Shown here one piece after another: positions 15,269 to 22,783 of a stretch of DNA of 26,411 nt (position 1 is the stretch's first letter; the number at the start of each line of letters is the position of its first letter). The stretch is taken from NCBI GenBank assembly GCA_964392175.1, contig CAYMOJ010000025.1, positions 1 to 26,411 on the forward strand, given 5' to 3'. The notes under the pieces were generated by a model. It was not told the origin of the DNA. It made no database searches and saw only the letters and a program-made list of their open reading frames with translations. Origin of the DNA: Firm-04 sp964392175. GTDB lineage: Bacteria > Bacillota > Clostridia > Oscillospirales > Ruminococcaceae. The position numbers and the translations under genes are program-made.

Positions 15269-16753
15269 ATGGGTGCCAAAGGTTTTGATAACGCCAAGTA
15301 TCTCAAAACGCAATCGGAACATATTCGTGAGCGTATTGCGAAGTTTGGGGGAAGATTGTATCTGGAATTCGGCGGTAAACTGTATGATGATTTTCACGCA
15401 TCGCGTGTGCTGCCGGGTTTTCAGCCTGACAGTAAGCTGCGTATGCTGCTGCAAATGAAGAAAGATGTGGAGATTGTCATTGCCATCAATGCAGCCGATA
15501 TTGAAAAGAATCGTATGCGCGGCGATCTGGGTATCACCTATGATATTGATGTGCTGCGTCTCATTGGTCTGTTTCGCAAAAAAGGTTTGTATGTTGGCAG
15601 TGTGGTGCTGACGCAATACTGTGATGAACCCGCTGCTGAAAAATTCCAGCGTCGCTTGGAAAGCCAAGGCATCAAGGTATATCGCCACTACCGCATCGAG
15701 GGCTATCCTTCTAATTTGCAGTTGATTCTTTCTGAGAATGGTTTTGGCAGAAACGAATACATTGAAACTTCGCGGCAACTGGTGGTGGTGACAGCTCCCG
15801 GCCCCGGCAGTGGAAAAATGGCAGTTTGCCTGTCGCAGATCTATCAAGAGCATATGCGTGGCAAGCAGGCCGGCTATGCCAAATTTGAAACCTTCCCCAT
15901 CTGGAATCTGCCGCTGAAGCACCCTGTGAATGTGGCATATGAGGCTGCAACTGCTGACCTCAACGATGTGAATATGATCGACCCCTTCCATCTGGAAGCC
16001 CACGGTCAGATGGCTGTCAACTATAATCGTGACGTGGAAGTGTTCCCTGTGCTCAATGCAATGTTCCGCCAGATCTTCGGAGAATCCCCCTATCAGTCAC
16101 CTACGGATATGGGCGTGAATATGGCGGGCTTCTGCATTGAGAATGACGAGATCGTTTGTGCCGCAGCTCGTCAGGAGATCATACGCAGATTTTTTGATAC
16201 CCGTTGCAGCCTGCGGCAATCTGCGGCAGAGCCGGAGACCCTTTGCAAGCTGGAACTGCTCATGCAGCAGGCGGATTTGACCGAAGCGGATCGTCCCGTG
16301 GTGCATCGCGCCAGAGAAATTGCGGAAGCTACCGGTGAACCGGGCGCGGCGATGCAACTGCCCAATGGCAAGATCGTGACGGGGCGCACCACCGAGCTGA
16401 TGGGCGCGGCATCTGCATTGCTGCTGAATGCACTGAAATCGTTGGGACGCATCAATGACGATATTTTGCTGCTGAGTCCCACGGTCATTGAACCGATACA
16501 GCATTTAAAAGTCGATCACCTGGGCAACGAGAACCCACGACTGCATACCGATGAAACTTTGGTCGCACTGTCCATTTCAGCGGCAACCAGTCCCACGGCG
16601 GAGCGTGCTATGACGCAACTGGCAAAGCTGCGTGGCTGCGAGATGCATTCCACGGTGATTTTGTCGCAGGTTGATGAGCGTACCTTACGTCGCTTGGGGG
16701 TAAATCTCACCTGCGATGCACAGTTCCAGAGCAACCGTCTGTATCAGAAATGA
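15269..16753 (+). CDS. DUF1846 family protein
   Basis: A 494-residue cytoplasmic protein of the DUF1846 family, recognised from the N-terminal GFDNAKYLKTQSEHIRERI segment, FGGKLYDDFHASRVLPGFQP, and the P-loop-like TAPGPGSGKMAV (175-186). The family is conserved in Firmicutes and has a P-loop-like fold, but no established function. The start is supported by AAGGAGG about 11 bases upstream. The gene has its own promoter and terminator and so is probably monocistronic. The length is typical of the family. Confidence 0.9.
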   Translation: MGAKGFDNAKYLKTQSEHIRERIAKFGGRLYLEFGGKLYDDFHASRVLPGFQPDSKLRMLLQMKKDVEIVIAINAADIEKNRMRGDLGITYDIDVLRLIGLFRKKGLYVGSVVLTQYCDEPAAEKFQRRLESQGIKVYRHYRIEGYPSNLQLILSENGFGRNEYIETSRQLVVVTAPGPGSGKMAVCLSQIYQEHMRGKQAGYAKFETFPIWNLPLKHPVNVAYEAATADLNDVNMIDPFHLEAHGQMAVNYNRDVEVFPVLNAMFRQIFGESPYQSPTDMGVNMAGFCIENDEIVCAAARQEIIRRFFDTRCSLRQSAAEPETLCKLELLMQQADLTEADRPVVHRAREIAEATGEPGAAMQLPNGKIVTGRTTELMGAASALLLNALKSLGRINDDILLLSPTVIEPIQHLKVDHLGNENPRLHTDETLVALSISAATSPTAERAMTQLAKLRGCEMHSTVILSQVDERTLRRLGVNLTCDAQFQSNRLYQK

Positions 16754-16759
16754 GCGGAT

Positions 16760-16793
16760 GACCGCGGCAGAAACGCTGCGGTCTTTCCTTTTT
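16760..16793 (+). terminator. Intrinsic terminator of the DUF1846 gene
   Basis: GACCGCGGC and GCTGCGGTC form a 9-base stem with one G-T pair and a 6-base loop, followed by TTTCCTTTTT. It starts 7 bases after the stop codon. Confidence 0.9.
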
Positions 16794-16826
16794 GGAAATT
16801 TGCAGGAAAGAATTGAGCAAAAATAC

Positions 16827-16856
16827 TTGACAAATCTTGTGCAGATATGTTACAAT
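16827..16856 (+). promoter_or_regulatory. Promoter upstream of the tail-anchored protein and ychF
   Basis: TTGACA (16827-16832), an 18-base spacer and TACAAT (16851-16856). No terminator is evident between the 228-residue gene and ychF, so both may be transcribed from here. Confidence 0.75.
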
Positions 16857-16906
16857 GAAGGAAATAGGCAGACGATGTTTTCTGCGAGGAAAGGCGGTCG
16901 ATTTTG

Positions 16907-17593
16907 ATGTCTGATTTATTCTTCTGTCCCGAACGTTGGGAGCCGGATCCGATGATCTCCACGAATGTGGCGCAGCGGCTTTCTGTTAAGGGCTATCTCG
17001 GGAAACCGACCGATGCGTGGCAGCTTGGGGATTGGTGGTATAATTGGACAACACTGCAAACCAAAATCCCTATGGAAACAGGCTGGTTGGAATCCGGACA
17101 GGAATATCGCTTCTGCTTCTGGCTCAACGGTGGTGAAAACGACCGCTATGATGAGGTATGTTATCTCGAAATATTTGGTGATGTTTGGGAAGATCGCTTG
17201 ACGTTTAAGCTCAACCGCGATTTTACCATGCCCGTGCTGGAGAAAAACGGTTGGTTGCTGTTTGCCATTCCTTTTGTGGCACCCAAGGCATCGGAATCGC
17301 TGACATTGCGCTTTGTTGCTTGTGGCGCAGTATGTACCATTGCAGGCATCCCCGATATGAATATTGCAGCCTGCGAAGCACTTACCCCTGATGCACGCAG
17401 TTTTGATCGCCCACAGCGACATAATCTGGTGTTCCCAAATGGCTGGGAGCATCCTGCTGAGGACGCACTGGTGGTGCAGACGCGGAAAAAGACTGTGCAT
17501 ATTTCCGGATCTGCATTGAAGAAAGCGGCTGTGGCGGTGGGCGCAGTTGCAGGTGCGACGGTACTGGGGCTATTGCTGCGCAAGAAAAAATGA
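16907..17593 (+). CDS. Hypothetical tail-anchored protein, 228 aa
   Basis: I do not recognise a family. The protein begins MSDLFFCPERW and is rich in Trp and other aromatics over the first 130 residues, consistent with a beta-sandwich-like domain. There is no signal peptide. The C-terminus has one hydrophobic segment (AAVAVGAVAGATVLGLLL) followed by RKKK, so the protein is probably tail-anchored with the large domain in the cytoplasm. The ATG at 16907 is preferred over the TTG codon just before it. The AGGAAAGG site lies somewhat far upstream, about 12 bases. It lies 73 bases before ychF. Confidence 0.75.
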   Translation: MSDLFFCPERWEPDPMISTNVAQRLSVKGYLGKPTDAWQLGDWWYNWTTLQTKIPMETGWLESGQEYRFCFWLNGGENDRYDEVCYLEIFGDVWEDRLTFKLNRDFTMPVLEKNGWLLFAIPFVAPKASESLTLRFVACGAVCTIAGIPDMNIAACEALTPDARSFDRPQRHNLVFPNGWEHPAEDALVVQTRKKTVHISGSALKKAAVAVGAVAGATVLGLLLRKKK

Positions 17594-17666
17594 TGCAAGA
17601 CCATGAGCGAGCGTCGGCGTATCCGTCGGCGCATTGCTTTGTCAAAAATTAGGAGGAATTTGATCC

Positions 17667-18761
17667 ATGAAGCTCGGAATGGTTGGCTTGCCCAATGTGG
17701 GCAAAAGTACACTGTTTAATGCCCTGACCAATGCAGGGGCAGAGTCCGCAAACTATCCCTTTTGCACCATTGATAAAAACGTTGGTATCGTGACCGTGCC
17801 GGATGCTCGTCTGGAGATGCTGGCGAAGCATTATCAGCCGAAAAAATTCACCCCCGCTACCTTGATGTTTGTGGATATTGCAGGCCTGGTCAAGGGTGCT
17901 TCTAAGGGCGAGGGGCTGGGCAACCGGTTTCTAGCGGATATTCGCGAAATGGATGCAATTATTCATGTAGTACGTTGCTTTGAGGATGATAATATCGTTC
18001 ATGTGGATGGGTCGATCAACGCCGCGAGAGATGTGGAAGTGATCAATCTGGAACTGGTCTTTTCTGATATCGAACTGTTGGAACGTCGCATCGACCGTAC
18101 CAAAAAGCTTGCCAAGGGCGATAAAAAATATTTTGCCGATGTAGCACTGATGGAACGCTTGCTTGCACATCTTTCGGATGGCTTCCCGGTGCGTAGCTTC
18201 GAATGCACCGATGAAGAACGTGCTGTGCTGGCGGAAACACCCTTTCTGACCGCTAAGCCCGTGATCTATGCCGCAAATCTGTCTGAAGCTGATTTTTCCG
18301 CTGATTACGAAAACAACACCAATTACAAAGCCATCTGTGCAATCGCACAGGCAGAGGGCGCAGCGGTTTTCCCCATCTGCGCACAGATCGAGGCGGAAAT
18401 TTCCGGCATGAACGAGGAAGATCAGGCGATGTTTTTGGAGGAACTGGGCTTGCAACAGTCGGGCCTGAGTCGTATTATCCAAGCAAGCTATTCGTTGCTG
18501 GGGCTGATTTCCTTCCTGACGGGTGGCAGCGATGAGTGCCGCGCATGGACAATTACACGTGGCACCAAGGCACCGCAAGCGGCGGGCAAGATCCACAGCG
18601 ATTTTGAAAAAGGCTTTATTCGCGCCGAGGTGATTGCGTTTGATGATTTTATCGCTTGCGGCAGCATGACGGCCGCCAGAGAAAAAGGTCTGGTGCGCAT
18701 GGAGGGCAAAACCTATGAGGTCGCAGATGGAGATATTATCACGTTTCATTTCACATCCTGA
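17667..18761 (+). CDS. ychF: Ribosome-binding ATPase YchF
   Basis: A 364-residue member of the Obg-related TRAFAC P-loop family that prefers ATP, binds ribosomes and is linked to stress responses. G1 is GLPNVGKST (7-15), the G3-type region is FVDIAGLVKGASKGEGLGN, and NLSE replaces the guanine-specific NKxD motif, as expected for this family. The C-terminal TGS domain ends VADGDIITFHFTS. The length is typical. AGGAGGAATT precedes the ATG. Confidence 0.97.
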   Translation: MKLGMVGLPNVGKSTLFNALTNAGAESANYPFCTIDKNVGIVTVPDARLEMLAKHYQPKKFTPATLMFVDIAGLVKGASKGEGLGNRFLADIREMDAIIHVVRCFEDDNIVHVDGSINAARDVEVINLELVFSDIELLERRIDRTKKLAKGDKKYFADVALMERLLAHLSDGFPVRSFECTDEERAVLAETPFLTAKPVIYAANLSEADFSADYENNTNYKAICAIAQAEGAAVFPICAQIEAEISGMNEEDQAMFLEELGLQQSGLSRIIQASYSLLGLISFLTGGSDECRAWTITRGTKAPQAAGKIHSDFEKGFIRAEVIAFDDFIACGSMTAAREKGLVRMEGKTYEVADGDIITFHFTS

Positions 18762-18856
18762 GCATTTTGATACCGCAAAGCAGACAAGATAGGGGAAGAT
18801 CCTCTGGGCGATTCTTGTAAAAAACGCCTAAAATCAGCGGGAATAATTGGGAATTG

Positions 18857-18897
18857 CAAAAAGCGGACTTGACAAAGCCTGCTTTTTGTGGTATGAT
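18857..18897 (+). promoter_or_regulatory. Promoter of the rpmG-secE-nusG-rplKA cluster, overlapping an inverted repeat
   Basis: TTGACA (18869-18874), a 17-base spacer and TATGAT (18892-18897). CAAAAAGC (18857-18864) and GCTTTTTG (18881-18888) form an 8-base stem whose loop holds the -35 box. The repeat may also act as a weak terminator for ychF readthrough. Confidence 0.75.
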
Positions 18898-18903
18898 TGT
18901 ACT

Positions 18904-19087
18904 ACCTCTTTGCGGAGATATCTTTTTTGCGCCCTTTTGTAAGACGCAGATCATGCCGGAGGCGTTGTGCTTGCGCTCGGTTACGATCAGCTCCGCGGTG
19001 AAAATAGAGGGAGGCAGACCACTCCGCGCCGGATGCTTTGCAAATCGGCAGACGGACACGGAAAATTCAATACAGGAGGTGCCGACA
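18904..19087 (+). other. Long leader of the rpmG cluster
   Basis: About 184 bases lie between the expected transcription start and the rpmG ATG. A CGCGG/CCGCG pairing with a large loop is visible near 18990-19030, but no known riboswitch is recognised. The open frame running into rpmG from upstream lacks a ribosome-binding site. The leader may carry regulation of the cluster. Confidence 0.35.
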
Positions 19088-19237
19088 ATGCGTGTGAAAA
19101 TCACCTTGGCTTGTACGGAGTGCAAGCGCCGGAACTATGTTTCCAAGAAGAACAAGAAAAACGATCCCGACAGAATCGAAATGAAGAAGCATTGCAGATT
19201 CTGCAACAAGCACACCATCCACAAGGAAACCAAGTAA
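19088..19237 (+). CDS. rpmG: 50S ribosomal protein L33
   Basis: A 49-residue ribosomal protein, too short for many gene finders. It begins MRVKITLACTEC and carries two zinc-binding pairs (Cys9/Cys12 and Cys36/Cys39), so it is the zinc-containing (C+) form. AGGAGGTG precedes the ATG. It is the first gene of the cluster; rpmG-secE-nusG is a classic bacterial order. Confidence 0.97.
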   Translation: MRVKITLACTECKRRNYVSKKNKKNDPDRIEMKKHCRFCNKHTIHKETK

Positions 19238-19257
19238 GAACACTGCTGAAGCCCTTT

Positions 19258-19312
19258 CCGACGAGATGATCGTGGCTGAACTACAGGCTCACGGTGGAGG
19301 ATGTCGGTTTTT
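19258..19312 (+). other. Nested hairpin with T-run between rpmG and secE
   Basis: CCGAC (19258-19262) and GTCGG (19303-19307) form an outer stem, with CGTG/CACG and CTG/CAG inside, followed by TTTTT (19308-19312). It could be a partial terminator that lowers readthrough into secE. The rest of the 150-base spacer shows nothing else; in particular, no tRNA-Trp is present. Confidence 0.4.
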
Positions 19313-19387
19313 GCTTCTCGAACGCACGCTTGATGCCACGGGCAAAGCACGCCGGTGCAGCATCGAAGGTGTAGAAAGGAACAAGCA

Positions 19388-19642
19388 ATGGCAAAGGACA
19401 AAGAGCTGAAAGCCGCAACCGAGGAGAAGACCAAAAAGGAAAAAAAGCCTAAGAAATCCGGCGGTGTTGGTAAGTGGTTCAAGGATTTGAAAATAGAGAT
19501 GAGCAAGGTCGTGTGGCCTTCCAAGAAAACTGTTTTCAACAACAGCGTGGTCGTGTTGGGCGCGATGTTTATTTGCGCGCTGTTCACCTTCCTGCTGGAC
19601 AGAGGCTTTCTCTGGCTCCTTGAGTTCGCAATCAGCGGCTGA
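19388..19642 (+). CDS. secE: Preprotein translocase subunit SecE
   Basis: An 84-residue membrane subunit of the Sec translocon. The N-terminus is highly charged (KAATEEKTKKEKKPKK), followed by the family segment WFKDLKIEMSKVVWPSKKT and a single membrane helix (about 54-76). The start at 19388 has AAAGGA upstream; an in-frame ATG at 19355 has no such site. It lies between rpmG and nusG as usual. Confidence 0.95.
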   Translation: MAKDKELKAATEEKTKKEKKPKKSGGVGKWFKDLKIEMSKVVWPSKKTVFNNSVVVLGAMFICALFTFLLDRGFLWLLEFAISG

Positions 19643-19708
19643 GCAAACGGGGGATACCCGTAACTACATCAAACAACGCGCTTTTGCGCAGAAAGCGGTG
19701 GAAACGCA

Positions 19709-20251
19709 ATGACGAATGAAACCGAAAACAAATCGGCACAGTGGTATGTGCTGCATACCTACTCCGGTTATGAAAACAAGGTTGCGCAAAGCATCATGAA
19801 GCTGGTGGAATATCATAGACTCCACGATTACATTGTGGAAGTGCAGATCCCCACTGAGCAAGTCCGTGAGATCACCGATGGCAAGGAGAAGGAAGTAACC
19901 CATAAGCTGTTCCCCGGCTATGTTCTTGTCAAGATGATCTATACCGATGAAACAGCCTATTTGCTGCGCACCATTCGTGGCATGACGGGCTTTGTCGGCG
20001 CAGACCCCAACAATCCCATCCCCCTCTCTGAGAAAGAGGTCGCCGCACTTGGCGTCGATCTGGGGACAGTGGTCAGAATTAATTTGGGTGTCGGTGATAC
20101 CGTTCGCATTGCAGGTACTGCAATGGATGGCTTTACCGGCATCGTACAAAGCGTGGATGCCGAGAACGGCACCTGCAATGTACTCGTTTCTATGTTCGGT
20201 CAGGAAACCCCGGTTGAGTTGCTGCTCAGCCAGGTTGTGAGAATGGACTGA
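19709..20251 (+). CDS. nusG: Transcription termination/antitermination factor NusG
   Basis: A 180-residue protein that binds RNA polymerase and modulates elongation. The N-terminal NGN domain starts WYVLHTYSGYENKV and contains LFPGYVLVKM; the C-terminal KOW domain contains VGDTVRIAGTAMDGFTGIVQ. The start follows a GGTGG site. Two small hairpins (ACGGG/CCCGT and GCGC/GCGC) lie in the 66-base spacer after secE. Confidence 0.97.
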   Translation: MTNETENKSAQWYVLHTYSGYENKVAQSIMKLVEYHRLHDYIVEVQIPTEQVREITDGKEKEVTHKLFPGYVLVKMIYTDETAYLLRTIRGMTGFVGADPNNPIPLSEKEVAALGVDLGTVVRINLGVGDTVRIAGTAMDGFTGIVQSVDAENGTCNVLVSMFGQETPVELLLSQVVRMD

Positions 20252-20252
20252 A

Positions 20253-20341
20253 CACATCGCAAGACGGAACGCACACACATATTTACGATGTGCCGCATTC
20301 CGTCGTGGGAGAGATGATGCAGCGGTTGCTGCATACATCCC
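20253..20341 (+). promoter_or_regulatory. Structured leader upstream of rplK with alternative pairings
   Basis: One fold pairs GACGGAA (20263-20269) with TTCCGTC (20298-20304) and, inside, GCACA with TGTGC. A competing fold pairs CACATCG (20253-20259) with CGATGTG (20286-20292), and the two cannot coexist as simple hairpins. A further hairpin, ATGCAGC/GCTGCAT with a GGTT loop (20317-20334), extends to GGG/CCC (20307-20341). Ribosomal-protein autoregulation, by L1 or L11, would fit the location but is inference. Confidence 0.4.
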
Positions 20342-20374
20342 GCCATATACCACATTATTTGGAGGTAAATCACC

Positions 20375-20800
<426 letters not shown>

Positions 20801-20859
20801 TTACGCTTGTTAGAAAGACCTACCCCTGCGTCTGCCAGTGGGAGGAGTGATTCCGCTAT

Positions 20860-20886
20860 CCGGCTGCTTGAAGATCAGCATGCCGG
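20860..20886 (+). other. Hairpin upstream of rplA
   Basis: CCGGC-TGCT and AGCA-GCCGG form a 9-base stem with one bulged T and an 8-base loop. A weaker CCTACCC/GGGAGG pairing lies just before it. The place suits an L1 autoregulatory site, but no specific L1 signature is confirmed. Confidence 0.35.
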
Positions 20887-20921
20887 TACACCACGATTGA
20901 TGATAAGGAGTGTTCAATTAC

Positions 20922-21617
20922 ATGAAACACGGAAAGAAATATGTAGATAGCCGGAAGGCTCTGGAGGCTGCAAAGCTGTATGAGCCGGCTGAGGCACTGG
21001 GTACTGTTTGCCAGTTGGCAAAAGCAAAGTTTGATGAAACCGTTGAAGCGCATATTCGTCTGGGCGTTGATGCTCGTCACGCTGACCAGCAGGTTCGTGG
21101 CGCTGTGGTTCTGCCCAACGGTACCGGTAAGTCTGTTCGCGTGCTGGTTTTCTGTAAGGAGGACAAGTATGAGGCCGCTCAGGCAGCAGGTGCTGAGTAT
21201 GTCGGCGGAATGGATTATGTAGAAAAGATCACCAAAGAGGGCTGGATGGATTTTGATGTTGTCATTGCATCCCCCGATATGATGGGCGTTGTCGGTCGTC
21301 TGGGTAAGGTGCTTGGCCCCCGTGGTTTGATGCCGAACCCCAAGGCAGGTACCGTTTCCCCTGATGTTGCGAAGGCTGTTGCCGAAGCAAAGGCCGGTAA
21401 GATTGAGTATCGTCTGGATAAGTCTAATATCATTCACTGCCCCATCGGTAAGGTTTCTTTTGGCGCAGAAAAGCTGGAAGAAAACTTCAACACCCTCATC
21501 GAGGCTGTTGTGAAGGCAAAGCCTGCCGCTGCAAAAGGTACTTATCTGCGTTCTGTTACCGTTGCTTCCACCATGGGTGTGGGCGTTCCGGTGCAGACCG
21601 CGAAGTACGGTGCGTAA
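20922..21617 (+). CDS. rplA: 50S ribosomal protein L1
   Basis: A 231-residue ribosomal protein of the L1 stalk, which also commonly represses its own operon. It begins MKHGKKYVDSRKAL and contains the hallmark GRLGKVLGPRGLMPNPKAGT. The ATG at 20922 is chosen over an in-frame GTG at 20910 because AAGGAG lies 11 bases before the ATG and overlaps the GTG. Confidence 0.97.
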   Translation: MKHGKKYVDSRKALEAAKLYEPAEALGTVCQLAKAKFDETVEAHIRLGVDARHADQQVRGAVVLPNGTGKSVRVLVFCKEDKYEAAQAAGAEYVGGMDYVEKITKEGWMDFDVVIASPDMMGVVGRLGKVLGPRGLMPNPKAGTVSPDVAKAVAEAKAGKIEYRLDKSNIIHCPIGKVSFGAEKLEENFNTLIEAVVKAKPAAAKGTYLRSVTVASTMGVGVPVQTAKYGA

Positions 21618-21631
21618 TTTTTGTATCCTTT

Positions 21632-21685
21632 CGTTTTGTGGAGAAGGACGCCTCGCGCGCTCTTCTCCCAAACGATAGTTTTTTT
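21632..21685 (+). terminator. Intrinsic terminator of the ribosomal cluster
   Basis: CGTTT-GGAGAAG and CTTCTCC-AAACG form a long interrupted stem, followed within 5 bases by TTTTTTT. Confidence 0.85.
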
Positions 21686-21695
21686 GCAGAATCCC

Positions 21696-21724
21696 TTGAC
21701 AAATCTCTGTATTTGTGATATAAT
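21696..21724 (+). promoter_or_regulatory. Promoter of tRNA-Lys
   Basis: TTGACA (21696-21701), a 17-base spacer and TATAAT (21719-21724), a perfect consensus. The tRNA begins 13 bases further on. Confidence 0.92.
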
Positions 21725-21737
21725 AGTATTCGTTCAT

Positions 21738-21810
21738 GAGAAATTAGCTCAGTTGGCAGAGCATCTCCCTTTTAAGGAGAGGGTCGAGGGTTCGAACCCC
21801 TCATTTCTCA
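21738..21810 (+). tRNA. tRNA-Lys (anticodon TTT)
   Basis: A full cloverleaf can be drawn. The acceptor stem is GAGAAAT/ATTTCTC with discriminator A. The D arm contains GCTC/GAGC. The anticodon stem is TCTCC/GGAGA with loop CTTTTAA. The T arm is GAGGG-TTCGAAC-CCCTC. The CCA end is not encoded. Confidence 0.97.
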
Positions 21811-21815
21811 CTGCG

Positions 21816-21870
21816 ATCGGGCATCGATTTTGGTACAATGCGTATCAAATGGGTGCCCGATTTCATTTTT
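21816..21870 (+). terminator. Terminator of tRNA-Lys
   Basis: ATCGGGCA (21816-21823) and TGCCCGAT (21854-21861) form a perfect 8-base stem, followed by TTTCATTTTT. The loop can extend the stem through imperfect ATTTTGGTA/TATCAAAT pairing. Confidence 0.85.
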
Positions 21871-21933
21871 GGGGGATTCTTTGATTTGCGTTTTTTCTAT
21901 TCTTGGGCGATAATAGGTTCTACGCAGCATAGG

Positions 21934-21962
21934 TTGATGCGCCCACTGCTTCGTGCTATAGT
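21934..21962 (+). promoter_or_regulatory. Candidate promoter in the tRNA-marR spacer
   Basis: TTGATG (21934-21939), a 17-base spacer and TATAGT (21957-21962). It is weaker than the other promoters in the window but well spaced, and it lies upstream of a stand-alone terminator. Confidence 0.45.
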
Positions 21963-21968
21963 ATCATC

Positions 21969-22093
21969 TATCGGTACTGCAATCAGCATGGGCTGCTTCA
22001 AAAGCAGGTTGAACGGACATGAAAGATGTTACTTTTCAATCATAACAGAGTCTACGATGATTCAGAAATGGTCACTGTAGATTCTGTTTTTTT
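21969..22093 (+). ncRNA. Candidate small RNA, about 125 nt
   Basis: The segment between the candidate promoter and a strong terminator has no convincing frame but several stems. CTGCTT/AAGCAG has a 3-base loop. A GGTTGAA/TTCAATC stem encloses ACAT/ATGT. The terminal stem ACAGAGTCTAC/GTAGATTCTGT (22045-22055 with 22077-22087, one G-T pair) is followed by TTTTTTT. No known RNA family is recognised. It could be a stand-alone RNA or an attenuated leader of the marR unit. Confidence 0.4.
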
Positions 22094-22133
22094 GCGCAAC
22101 AGCACAGGGACATATACTTGATTCATAATATAT

Positions 22134-22161
22134 TTGCATCTACATAAAATATTGGTATCAT
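22134..22161 (+). promoter_or_regulatory. Candidate distal promoter of the marR operon
   Basis: TTGCAT (22134-22139), a 16-base spacer and TATCAT (22156-22161). If used, the transcript would carry a leader of about 150 bases including the hairpin at 22173-22216. Confidence 0.4.
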
Positions 22162-22172
22162 AAAAACAACAC

Positions 22173-22216
22173 GGCAAAGGGCAGTCCGCTTTCCCTACGG
22201 ATATGTTGCCTATCGT
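22173..22216 (+). terminator. Candidate attenuator hairpin in the marR leader
   Basis: GGCA (22173-22176) pairs with TGCC (22207-22210) and TCCG (22185-22188) with CGGA (22198-22201). GGG/CCC pairing is an alternative inside. TATCGTTTTT follows directly. The stems are short, so this is only suggestive. Confidence 0.35.
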
Positions 22217-22275
22217 TTTTACACTTTTCACACGTTATTCATACGCAGCACCTATATCGTTCACTTTTGCATTGT

Positions 22276-22281
22276 ATAATA
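22276..22281 (+). promoter_or_regulatory. Candidate proximal -10 box of the marR operon
   Basis: A perfect TATAAT lies 40 bases before the marR ATG but has no good -35 box. The flanking CATT and AATG form a small inverted repeat around it, which could be part of a MarR autoregulatory operator. Confidence 0.45.
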
Positions 22282-22321
22282 ATGGACAGTTTGAAAATAG
22301 ATGATAAGGAGGTTTTGAAAC

Positions 22322-22762
22322 ATGATCACCATTCAAGAGATGAATGGATACGCGAAAAAGCTTGGTTTGGCTTACGAGCGGGCGTTGCTGCCATTGAGCA
22401 AGGAAACCGGCATCTCACATACCGCAATTGGCATTCTTTTGTTTTTTGCGAATAATCCCGATTTGGCGACCGCAAGAGATGTATGCGAACTGAGAGGGTT
22501 GAAACGAGCGAATGTATCCGCCCATGTAGAGCGATTGGTCAATGAAGGATTGCTGGAACGCAGAGCATATCCCGGCGATCGTAGAAAAGATATTCTTGTA
22601 TGTACAGAAAAAGCAAAACCGATGATTGAGATCGGCAGAAAGGTACAAGAGCAATTTACAAAATCAGTCATTTGTGGATTGACCGAAGAGGAATTTACAG
22701 TGATGCAGCACTGCTTTCAAGTCATGAACGCAAATATAGATAAACTGATCAAACTCTGCTAA
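22322..22762 (+). CDS. MarR-family transcriptional regulator
   Basis: A 146-residue winged-helix regulator. The recognition region is ATARDVCELRGLKRANVSAH and the wing is LERRAYPGDRRKDILVCTEK, both typical of MarR proteins, with dimerisation helices at both ends. AAGGAGG lies before the ATG. It precedes two ABC exporter genes by 21 bases, so it probably represses or tunes their expression in response to a toxic ligand, as in many marR-exporter operons. The ligand is not predictable. Confidence 0.92.
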   Translation: MITIQEMNGYAKKLGLAYERALLPLSKETGISHTAIGILLFFANNPDLATARDVCELRGLKRANVSAHVERLVNEGLLERRAYPGDRRKDILVCTEKAKPMIEIGRKVQEQFTKSVICGLTEEEFTVMQHCFQVMNANIDKLIKLC

Positions 22763-22783
22763 CGAGAAAGGAGCAAACACGAA

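Noticed and set aside
15143..16003. Minus-strand frame of 286 codons inside the DUF1846 gene
   Set aside because: It is a shadow of a well-supported gene on the other strand, with no ribosome-binding site or recognisable domain.
21738..21810. tRNA-Lys as an integration site for a mobile island carrying the exporter
   Set aside because: No second copy of the tRNA 3' end is seen downstream and no integrase is present, although the exporter region may still be acquired.
21838..22080. 80-codon frame after tRNA-Lys
   Set aside because: It begins inside the tRNA terminator, has no ribosome-binding site and overlaps the candidate RNA terminator.
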